A program made the translations under genes and the position numbers. The notes beneath the pieces were generated by a model. The model searched no databases, had not been told where the DNA came from, and saw only the letters and a program-made list of their open reading frames with translations. Below are positions 57,303 to 64,000 of a DNA stretch of 64,000 bases, in pieces. The first letter of the stretch is position 1, and each line of letters starts with the position of its first letter. The DNA is from Keguizhuia sedimenti (lineage in GTDB: Bacteria > Pseudomonadota > Gammaproteobacteria > Burkholderiales > Burkholderiaceae_D), in NCBI GenBank assembly GCA_030715135.1, contig JAUYVH010000003.1, positions 144,371 to 208,370 on the forward strand, in the 5' to 3' direction.

Positions 57303-58097
57303 TTATTTCCACGCAGCCGGATCGATTTCTCCAAGCGCCCGGAAAGCCGGCTTGCAGAACAGATAGCCCTGCATCAAATGAACGCCAAGCCCATATAGAA
57401 AATCACGTTCGGCCTTTGTTTCGATGCCTTCTGCGACTACCCTTATTCCAAGATCCCGGCAGATCGCAACAATCCCTTTGACTATGCTTTGCCGGGGCAG
57501 GTTCTGGTCAATGTTCCTGACCAGGTCCATATCGACCTTCAATACATCCGGCTGATATTCCGCCAGCAGATTCAAGCCTGAATAGCCTGCTCCAAAATCA
57601 TCGATCGCCGTGCTAAAACCATAACGCCGGTATTCTTCAAAGATATTCACCAGATGCGGCCGGTCATGCACCTGCTCTGCCTCCGCCACTTCAAAGATGA
57701 TACGCTCAATCGGAAAATCATAAGCACGCGCCGCTTCAAAAGTGCTCTGGATGCATGCCTCCGGCCGGTACACCGCGTTGGGTAAAAAATTGATGGAAAG
57801 GAGTTCCTGCATTTTCAGCTCGGCTGCCCCCTTGACTGCCCTGACCCGGCACGCCTGGTCAAAACTATAGCGATTGCCGTCGTTGACCTTGGAAAGCACG
57901 GAAAATGCAGATTCTCCATTGGGCCCTCTTACCAGGGCCTCGTGTGCGTAAATCGCCTGCTTTTGCAGATCAACGACCGGTTGATAAGCGAAGGTAAAGT
58001 CAAAATCCAGCGGGCCGGATTTTCTGCACTGCCCGCAGCCTTGTGCCGGTGACGGCTGATGTATTTCTATCGCGCCGTCCGATTTCATTAAAGTCAT
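57303..58097 (-). CDS. EAL-domain protein (putative c-di-GMP phosphodiesterase)
   Basis: A 264-residue cytosolic protein that is essentially one EAL domain, predicted to hydrolyse cyclic di-GMP to pGpG. The metal and catalytic motifs are present: E53-A-L in HEALVRG, IIFEVAEAEQV, DDFGAGYSGLN (the loop 6 region), KVDMDLV and EGIET. The domain is preceded by a CxxC (C21, C24) in GCGQCRKSG, possibly a metal or redox site. I chose the ATG at 58097, which has GGAAG upstream; an in-frame TTG at 58121 is an alternative. There is no GGDEF, PAS or receiver domain. Confidence 0.88.
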   Translation of the reverse strand: MTLMKSDGAIEIHQPSPAQGCGQCRKSGPLDFDFTFAYQPVVDLQKQAIYAHEALVRGPNGESAFSVLSKVNDGNRYSFDQACRVRAVKGAAELKMQELLSINFLPNAVYRPEACIQSTFEAARAYDFPIERIIFEVAEAEQVHDRPHLVNIFEEYRRYGFSTAIDDFGAGYSGLNLLAEYQPDVLKVDMDLVRNIDQNLPRQSIVKGIVAICRDLGIRVVAEGIETKAERDFLYGLGVHLMQGYLFCKPAFRALGEIDPAAWK

Positions 58098-58242
58098 TCT
58101 GTACTTCCATTCTTCAAACAAATGCCGGGCATGAACTGCATGTCCGGCGACTACTTCGCACAGATTGACACAATCCGCGATGCAGTGCCATGCGTAATCT
58201 TTATCGGCACTATCAGCAATATCGGCACCAAAGATTGAAAAC

Positions 58243-59694
58243 TTAAATTACATAGAGATCGACATACTCATGCACCGGCATGGATTCAAGCGCCTTCTGG
58301 TTCAGAGAGACATCGAGTATGGCCTGCTGCTGCTTGGGTGGAAAACGGCGCGCCAGGTTGATCCTGAATTTCGCTTCCAGCAAGGGAATTCCTTCCTCGC
58401 GGCGGCACGCATGGCCGACCGGGTATTCAACGACGACTTCGTCCAGACTGGAACCGTCATTAAATTGGATCGTCAGCGCATTCGCGATGGAACGCTTTTT
58501 CGGATCAAAATAATCCGCAGTGAAATCCTTGTCTTCGACACAGAAAATCTTGTCGCGCAATGCGTCGATGCGCGGGTCGGCAGCGACTTCATCTTCATAA
58601 TCCACCGCGCTCAGATTCCCGAAAATCAGCGGCACGGCGACCATGTACTGGATGCAATGATCGCGGTCGGCTGGATTATTCAGCGGACCCTTTTTATCGA
58701 TGATGCGGATACAGGCCTCATGGGTACGGATCGTGATTTTCCTGATGTCATCGACGGATTTTCCGGCTTCGGCGATTCGCCTGTGCAGAAGCATGGCCGC
58801 TTCCACGGCGGTCTGCGAATGAAATTCGGCGGGAAAGGAAATTTTAAACAGCACGTTCTCCATGACGTAACTGCCGTATTCTCGCTGAAACGAAAATGGT
58901 TTTCCATTGAACAACACGTCATAGAAACCCCAGTTTTTCGCAGTCAATACCGATGGATAGCCCATCTCTCCGGTCTTGGCGATCAGGGCCAGCCGCACCG
59001 CACGGGCCGTAGCATCGCCCGCAGCCCAGGACTTGCGCGAACCTGTATTGGGCGCATGACGGTAAGTGCGCAGCGCCTGTCCGTCCACCCATGCGTGGGA
59101 CAGCGCATTGATGATTTCCTCGCGCGACAAACCCAGCATCTGAGCGACCACGGCCGTTGATGCGACTTTCACCAGTACGACATGGTCGAGGCCCACTTTG
59201 TTGAAGGAATTTTCCAGTGCGATGCATCCCTGGATTTCATGCGCCTTGATCATCGCGGTCAGCACATCGCGCATCGCCAAGGGCGGCTTGCCGGCAGCCA
59301 GGGCACTGCGCGACAGCCAGTCCGCGACAGCCAGGATGCCGCCCAGGTTGTCGGACGGATGCCCCCATTCCGCCGCCAGCCAGGTATCGTTGAAGTCCAG
59401 CCAGCGAATCATGGTACCGATATTGAAAGCAGCCTGGACAGGATCAAGTTGAAATTGCGTGCCCGGCACCCTGGCGCCGTTCGGAACAATCGTGCCCTGC
59501 ACAATCGGGCCAAGCAATTTGGTGCAGGCCGGATATTCGAGCGCTTCCAGCCCGCAGCCTAACGTGTCGATCAGACAATTGCGCGCGGTTTCGTATGCCG
59601 GCTTGGAAGTCACTTTGTAATTCAGTACATAATCGGCGATATCAACCAGTACCTGGTCTGCCGGCGGTCTTACATTGGAAATATGCGAGGACAT
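58243..59694 (-). CDS. prpD: 2-methylcitrate dehydratase
   Basis: It dehydrates 2-methylcitrate to 2-methyl-cis-aconitate in propionate catabolism. The 483-residue protein belongs to the MmgE/PrpD family, with [20 protein letters not shown] near 50, [20 protein letters not shown] near 122 and [18 protein letters not shown] near 200. It is the last gene of prpB-prpC-prpD, 35 bases after prpC. The presence of PrpD rather than the AcnD/PrpF alternative defines the pathway variant. Confidence 0.96.
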   Translation of the reverse strand: MSSHISNVRPPADQVLVDIADYVLNYKVTSKPAYETARNCLIDTLGCGLEALEYPACTKLLGPIVQGTIVPNGARVPGTQFQLDPVQAAFNIGTMIRWLDFNDTWLAAEWGHPSDNLGGILAVADWLSRSALAAGKPPLAMRDVLTAMIKAHEIQGCIALENSFNKVGLDHVVLVKVASTAVVAQMLGLSREEIINALSHAWVDGQALRTYRHAPNTGSRKSWAAGDATARAVRLALIAKTGEMGYPSVLTAKNWGFYDVLFNGKPFSFQREYGSYVMENVLFKISFPAEFHSQTAVEAAMLLHRRIAEAGKSVDDIRKITIRTHEACIRIIDKKGPLNNPADRDHCIQYMVAVPLIFGNLSAVDYEDEVAADPRIDALRDKIFCVEDKDFTADYFDPKKRSIANALTIQFNDGSSLDEVVVEYPVGHACRREEGIPLLEAKFRINLARRFPPKQQQAILDVSLNQKALESMPVHEYVDLYVI

Positions 59695-59729
59695 GTTGTG
59701 TTGATTCTCTTGAGCGCTCTTCTTTGGAT

Positions 59730-60881
59730 TTACTTGCGTTTTTCTATCGGCACGAACTTGACGTTTTCCGGGCCGACGTAGTTTGCACTGGGTCTGATGA
59801 TCTTGTTATCGATACGCTGCTCAATGATATGCGCAGCCCAGCCGGATGTGCGGGACATGACAAACAAGGGGGTGAACATTGCCGTGGGCACGCCCATCAT
59901 GTGATAGGCAACGGCAGAAAACCAGTCAAGGTTGGGAAACATTTTCTTTGAATCCCACATGACGCGTTCAAGCCGCTCGGCGATTTCATACATTTTGGTG
60001 GAGCCGGCTGATTTGGACAGTTGGTGCGCTACGGATTTGATGATCCGGTTGCGCGGATCGCCTGTCGTGTATACCGGATGTCCAAAACCGATCACGACCT
60101 CCTTATTGGCCACTCGCTGCCTGATATCTGCTTCCGCCTCGTCCGGGCCGGAATACCGCTTCTGGATTTCGAAAGCGACTTCGTTGGCGCCGCCATGTTT
60201 CGGACCGCGCAATGCTCCGATCGCGCCGGCGACTGCCGAATACATGTCCGAACCGGTGCCGGCAATTACGCGTCCGGCAAAGGTCGAGGCGTTGAATTCG
60301 TGCTCCGCATACAGGATCAGGGAGGTGTGCATGGAGCGCTCCCATAAAGGCGATGGCGGGGCTCCGTGCAATAGATGAAGAAAATGCGCACCGATCGATT
60401 CGTCATCCGTTTCCACTTCGATACGCTTGCCGTTATGGCTATAGTGATACCAGTACAGCAGCATGGATCCAAGAGAGGCCAGCAGACGGTCCGCGATGTC
60501 GCGCGCACCCTGCAAATTGTGGTCATCCTTCTCGGGCAGAATGCACCCCAGCGCCGATACGCCGGTGCGCATTACGTCCATCGGATGAGCGGATGCGGGC
60601 AACCATTCCAGCACTGCCTTCACATTGGCCGGTATGCCGCGCAGCATTTTCAACCTGGATTTATATCCCTTTAATTCCGCGACGGTTGGCAGCTTGCCAT
60701 GAACCAGGAGATAGGCGATTTCTTCGAATTCGCAGCTTTCCGCGATGTCTAGAATGTCGTAACCGCGGTAATGCAGATCATTGCCTGTCCTGCCCACCGT
60801 GCACAATGCCGTATTTCCGGCGGCGACGCCGGACAGCGCGACGGATTTTTTCGGTTTGAAAGCTGCTTGTTCTTCACTCAT
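59730..60881 (-). CDS. prpC: 2-methylcitrate synthase
   Basis: It condenses propionyl-CoA with oxaloacetate. The 383-residue citrate-synthase-fold protein has catalytic residues in [31 protein letters not shown] and, near the end, [16 protein letters not shown]. The N-terminal GLSGVAAG-like element appears as [17 protein letters not shown], typical of methylcitrate rather than citrate synthases. It is 42 bases after prpB and 35 before prpD. Confidence 0.95.
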   Translation of the reverse strand: MSEEQAAFKPKKSVALSGVAAGNTALCTVGRTGNDLHYRGYDILDIAESCEFEEIAYLLVHGKLPTVAELKGYKSRLKMLRGIPANVKAVLEWLPASAHPMDVMRTGVSALGCILPEKDDHNLQGARDIADRLLASLGSMLLYWYHYSHNGKRIEVETDDESIGAHFLHLLHGAPPSPLWERSMHTSLILYAEHEFNASTFAGRVIAGTGSDMYSAVAGAIGALRGPKHGGANEVAFEIQKRYSGPDEAEADIRQRVANKEVVIGFGHPVYTTGDPRNRIIKSVAHQLSKSAGSTKMYEIAERLERVMWDSKKMFPNLDWFSAVAYHMMGVPTAMFTPLFVMSRTSGWAAHIIEQRIDNKIIRPSANYVGPENVKFVPIEKRK

Positions 60882-60923
60882 GGAATTCCTCGCAATGAAT
60901 GTTCACCGGCTGCCCAGCCTTAT

Positions 60924-61817
60924 TTATTCGGTCTTCTTATTCTGCGCAAACAATACATCGAGCTTTTGTTCAAAGTCATGATAATTGATACGTTCGTAAA
61001 GTTCTTCGCGCGTCTGCATGGTGTCGATGACATTTTTCTGCGTGCCGTCGCGCCGGATCGCGGTGTAGACATTTTCGGCAGCCCTGTTCATTGCCCGGAA
61101 TGCGGACAAGGGATACAGCACCATTCTGACACCGGCGCTGCGCAATTCCTCGGTCGTGAAGAGCGGCGTCACGCCAAATTCCGTGATATTCGCCAGGACC
61201 GGAACTTTTGTTCTGTCCGCAAATTTCCTGTAAATCTCCAGTTCGGTGACCGCTTCCGGGAACAGCATGTCAGCTCCTGCTTCCAGATAAGCCTGCGCCC
61301 GCTCAAGCGCCGCATCGAATCCCTCTGCCGCCAAGGCATCGGTGCGCGCCATCACGACGAAGTTTTCATCCGTGCGGGCGTCAACGGCGGCCTTGATCCG
61401 GTCAACCATTTCCTGCGTGCTGACGATTTCCTTGTTTGGACGATGACCACAACGCTTTGCTCCTGCCTGGTCCTCGATATGCATCGCACTCGCCCCGGCC
61501 TTGATCAATGATTTGACGGTGCGCGCAACATTGAATGCGGATGCGCCAAATCCCGTGTCGACATCAACGAGAAGCGGCACATCGCAGACATCGGTAATGC
61601 GCCGCACATCGGTCAGTACATCGTCCAGATTCGAAATGCCGAGATCGGGCAAGCCCAAAGAACCTGCCGCCACTCCTCCTCCGGACAGATAAATCGCTTT
61701 GAATCCTGCGCGTTTGGCGAGCAATGCATGATTGGCATTGATGGTCCCTGCGATCTGCAAGGGTGATTCGATTTCAAGAGCCTGACGAAAGGCGGCTCCT
61801 GCGGAATATTGGCTCAT
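60924..61817 (-). CDS. prpB: 2-methylisocitrate lyase
   Basis: It cleaves 2-methylisocitrate to pyruvate and succinate. The 297-residue protein has the isocitrate-lyase superfamily catalytic motif K121-R-C-G-H125, preceded by IEDQAGA and followed by [38 protein letters not shown] near 84 supplies metal-binding aspartates. It is first in the prp operon. Its regulator is not adjacent in the window. Confidence 0.96.
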   Translation of the reverse strand: MSQYSAGAAFRQALEIESPLQIAGTINANHALLAKRAGFKAIYLSGGGVAAGSLGLPDLGISNLDDVLTDVRRITDVCDVPLLVDVDTGFGASAFNVARTVKSLIKAGASAMHIEDQAGAKRCGHRPNKEIVSTQEMVDRIKAAVDARTDENFVVMARTDALAAEGFDAALERAQAYLEAGADMLFPEAVTELEIYRKFADRTKVPVLANITEFGVTPLFTTEELRSAGVRMVLYPLSAFRAMNRAAENVYTAIRRDGTQKNVIDTMQTREELYERINYHDFEQKLDVLFAQNKKTE

Positions 61818-61854
61818 GGTTGCTTTATGGCGTTAATTTGAAATGCATCATGGC

Positions 61855-61889
61855 GGTGCATTTGCACCAAGTTAATTGATTCATGCACC
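61855..61889 (-). promoter_or_regulatory. Candidate operator upstream of prpB
   Basis: The 14-base palindrome GGTGCATTTGCACC at 61855-61868 is followed at 61884-61889 by a third TGCACC half-site, 38-72 bases before the prpB ATG. Its position suits a repressor or activator site. The binding protein is unknown. Confidence 0.4.
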
Positions 61890-61983
61890 AGAATGAAATG
61901 ATTATTACGCAAGGGAGGCGGAATAACCAGCCACTACCGCTTACCGTGACCGAAATCATGTCAATACGGATTTCCCGTTGCGG

Positions 61984-62334
61984 TCAAACCTTGATGCCTA
62001 GTCTGGTAAGCAGCCATACCATGAGGTAATAGGCGGAAGCGGTTGCAACACAGCTCAACGCAAGGCTCAGCCAGAAGTTCCATTCAATGCGAAGGAGAAT
62101 CGGCAGCAAGAGAAAAAGCGCCAATGAGGGAATCACTAACCAGAAAATGCCTTGCGATAAGGCGGCGATTTGTTTTGTGTCGCCGGTCTCCACATACATC
62201 CAGATAAAAGCCAGTAAGGAAGTAAGCGGCAGTGAGGCCAGTATCGCCGCCCAAAATGAATTGCGTTTTGCAATCTCCGATACCGCAACGATGATAATCG
62301 ATGTCACGACGATCTTGACGGCGTATTGCCACAT
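61984..62334 (-). CDS. Small four-span membrane protein (DUF3147-like)
   Basis: A 116-residue hydrophobic protein with four predicted spans: about 4-21, 26-43, 57-78 and 88-110. It resembles the DUF3147 family, whose function is unknown. AAGGAG lies eight bases before the ATG at 62334, which decides this start over upstream in-frame codons. It lies upstream of prpB on the same strand, with 166 bases between, so it probably has a separate transcript. Confidence 0.7.
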   Translation of the reverse strand: MWQYAVKIVVTSIIIVAVSEIAKRNSFWAAILASLPLTSLLAFIWMYVETGDTKQIAALSQGIFWLVIPSLALFLLLPILLRIEWNFWLSLALSCVATASAYYLMVWLLTRLGIKV

Positions 62335-62688
62335 AAGGCTGCTCCTTGCGGATGATATATGCAGATTATGCGATTTTACCAATACCGTCTGATAAGGCCA
62401 TTTTTATTATGCCGCTCTTCCTCCGTGGTTCAAGACGGCATTTTTATTCATTATTTTGTACGGTGGAAGATTTTCTACCTGGGGTGTTGCCGGGCCAGCC
62501 GGAATGGCGTACCGCGATCATGACTCCAGCCTCTCAGATGCCGCACTGAATCAGGCAGGCCGAAAACAAGCCTCGCTGGCAAAGAAAGTTCGTTTAAATA
62601 TAAAGACAGGCCAGCCTATAGGCGGATGCCGGGCGGCATGCTTATCGACCGATTCTGCTCGATAAAACCTCATCTGCGGCACATAGCT
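62335..62688. other. Intergenic region between ntrC and the small membrane protein
   Basis: These 354 bases contain no gene I can support. A plus-strand frame at 62507-62600 reads MAYRDHDSSLSDAALNQAGR, faintly like a histidine-phosphatase segment, but lacks the RHG motif and is short. The ntrC stop lies at the right end. Confidence 0.4.
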
Positions 62689-64000
62689 TCATTCATCTTT
62701 GACGCCATCAATGCCGAGCTCGTGAATTTTTCGGGTAATGGTGTTACGCCCTATCCCGAGACGCACGGCTGCATCGTTCTTGCGGCCGTGCGTATATCTC
62801 AGCGCAGTCTTGATCAGGGCAGATTCGAACTGACGCCCCAGGGCATCCATGACCTCGGGTCTGCCGGCAGCAAGCATCTGCGCAGCCTCGGTTTCAAGCA
62901 GCATGATCCAGTTTTTATCCGCCGTGCTCAAGCTTGACGGAGCAGCCGAAGGGGTTATCGGCGCAGTGCCATCCGCGCCGTTATCCTCATGCGCATGGCC
63001 GTTCGGCTTGTGAATGAATTCAGCACTATGTTCAAAACTGGGCACGGCCATGGTCACTGCCGGTGCCGACACAGGAGCAGGCGACTCCTGTCCTCCTATG
63101 AGTTCCTGCGGCAGATCCTTGACTTCGACAGTCTGGCCCGGCGCCATTACCGTGATCCAGTTGCACAGGTTTTCCAGTTGGCGCACATTTCCGGGAAGAT
63201 CCAGGCTCATCAGGAACTGCATCGCCTGTTCCGACATGCGTTTGGCCTCGACGCCGAGCTGTTTTGCGCTCTGGGCCAGAAAATATCGCGTCAGAATGGG
63301 AATATCTTCGCGCCGTTCGCGCAGGCTGGGCAAGCGCAGCCGAATGACGTTCAGGCGATGATACAAGTCCTCGCGGAACAGCCCTTCCCGGACACGCTGC
63401 TCAAGGTTCTGATGCGTCGCCGCGATCACTCGCACATTCGCCTTCAGGGGCTGATGGCCGCCGACGCGATAGAAGTGGCCATCGGACAGCACGCGCAGCA
63501 GGCGCGTCTGCAAATCAAAGGGCATGTCGCCGATCTCGTCCAGGAACAAGGTGCCGCCTTCGGCCTGCTCGAACCGCCCCCTGCGTGTTGCCTGTGCGCC
63601 GGTAAAAGCGCCCCGCTCATGGCCGAACAATTCCGACTCAAGCAGATCCTTCGGTATGGCGGCGGTATTCAGCGCGATAAATGGCTGAGATGAACGCGGG
63701 CTATGCTTGTGCAGTGCGCGTGCGACCAGTTCCTTGCCGGAGCCGGACTCGCCAGTGATCAATACGGTGACATTGGATTGCGAGAGCCGGCCGATTGCGC
63801 GAAAAACATCCTGCATGGCCGGCGCTTGCCCGAGGATCTCCGGCGTGTCCGTGCTGGCCTGTTCCACGCTGGCTTCACGCAGGCTTTCTTCGAGCGCACG
63901 CCGAATCAATTCCACGGCTTTGTCCAGATCGAACGGCTTGGCCAAATATTCGAACGCGCCGCCCTGAAATGCTGCTACCGCTGAATCCAGGTCGGAGAAT
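62689..64000 (-). CDS. ntrC: Nitrogen regulation response regulator NtrC, 5' end cut by window edge
   Basis: A sigma54-dependent activator of nitrogen-limitation genes. The first visible residues, [19 protein letters not shown], then [12 protein letters not shown], are the end of the receiver domain; the phosphorylated aspartate lies outside the window. The AAA+ domain has Walker A GESGSGKE, the sigma54-contact loop GAFTGA (in [11 protein letters not shown]) and Walker [11 protein letters not shown] Pro/Ala/Ser linker leads to the Fis-type helix-turn-helix [20 protein letters not shown]. The partner ntrB presumably lies beyond 64000. PII (glnB) is encoded at 4 kb. Confidence 0.93.
   Translation of the reverse strand, partial: FSDLDSAVAAFQGGAFEYLAKPFDLDKAVELIRRALEESLREASVEQASTDTPEILGQAPAMQDVFRAIGRLSQSNVTVLITGESGSGKELVARALHKHSPRSSQPFIALNTAAIPKDLLESELFGHERGAFTGAQATRRGRFEQAEGGTLFLDEIGDMPFDLQTRLLRVLSDGHFYRVGGHQPLKANVRVIAATHQNLEQRVREGLFREDLYHRLNVIRLRLPSLRERREDIPILTRYFLAQSAKQLGVEAKRMSEQAMQFLMSLDLPGNVRQLENLCNWITVMAPGQTVEVKDLPQELIGGQESPAPVSAPAVTMAVPSFEHSAEFIHKPNGHAHEDNGADGTAPITPSAAPSSLSTADKNWIMLLETEAAQMLAAGRPEVMDALGRQFESALIKTALRYTHGRKNDAAVRLGIGRNTITRKIHELGIDGVKDE

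Noticed and set aside
62456-62665. Possible histidine-phosphatase gene remnant on the plus strand
   Set aside because: The segment YRDHDSSLSDAALNQAG is only faintly like the family, has no RHG catalytic motif, no good start and ends after 69 codons. It is too weak to annotate as a gene or pseudogene.

Overview
The window looks like chromosomal core sequence of a betaproteobacterium, most likely Burkholderiales and probably Oxalobacteraceae (Herminiimonas/Herbaspirillum-like). This rests on protein content and gene order: an argH-algZ-algR-ppc-hemCDXY block, EarP next to an EF-P with Arg32, a cysI-DUF934-cysH-cysD-cysN-cobA sulfate operon under CysB, and a prpBCD methylcitrate operon. The placement is inference from recognised protein families, not from a database search. 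Most genes are housekeeping, tightly packed and intact. I see no phage, plasmid, CRISPR array, toxin-antitoxin or defence island.

Layout. 1-7.7 kb: the 3' truncated ftsK, divergent trxB, an Smr protein, the PII gene glnB, a FemAB/GNAT-like protein, an orphan membrane Ser/Thr kinase and pyrophosphatase ppa. 7.8-18.6 kb: heme genes hemC-hemD-hemX-hemY (minus strand), ppc, the LytTR-type pair algR/algZ and argH. A 269-bp MITE-like element with 20-bp perfect terminal inverted repeats sits between algZ and argH and abuts the algZ start codon. 18.7-27 kb: pmbA, darP (yjgA), mog, a serine carboxylesterase, a bactofilin, an unrecognised one-span membrane protein, then efp and earP. 27-35.7 kb: tRNA-Glu, tRNA-Ala, gltX, metG, a SulP transporter, a BamE-like lipoprotein, a DUF3460 gene, scpA and panC.

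35.7-42.2 kb is a vitamin B12 uptake locus. btuF lies on the plus strand; btuB-btuC-btuD lie on the minus strand behind a recognisable cobalamin riboswitch, with an orphan ParA-type ATPase and a DinB-family gene downstream. 42.3-50.6 kb holds sugE and cysB facing a complete APS-to-sulfide operon (TSUP permease, cysI, DUF934, cysH, cysD, cysN) ending in cobA, which makes the precorrin-2 needed for the siroheme of CysI. A short CbiX/SirB chelatase lies opposite. 51-57 kb: lptG/lptF, pepA, xthA, msrB and an msrA broken by three frameshifts. 57-64 kb: a small unknown gene, an EAL protein, prpD-prpC-prpB, a small membrane protein and ntrC running off the window.

Connections. HemC and HemD make uroporphyrinogen III, which CobA diverts to siroheme for CysI. 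EarP should glycosylate the neighbouring EF-P. GlnB and NtrC are two parts of the nitrogen-control cascade at opposite ends of the window.

I did not find a convincing previously undescribed multi-gene system. The best second-look items are the MITE-like element at the algZ start, the three homopolymer-associated frameshifts in an exported msrA, the terminator-like hairpin immediately before gltX, the cysteine-free DUF934 protein inside a cysJ-less sulfite reductase operon, and the unknown membrane protein with a four-cysteine tail.
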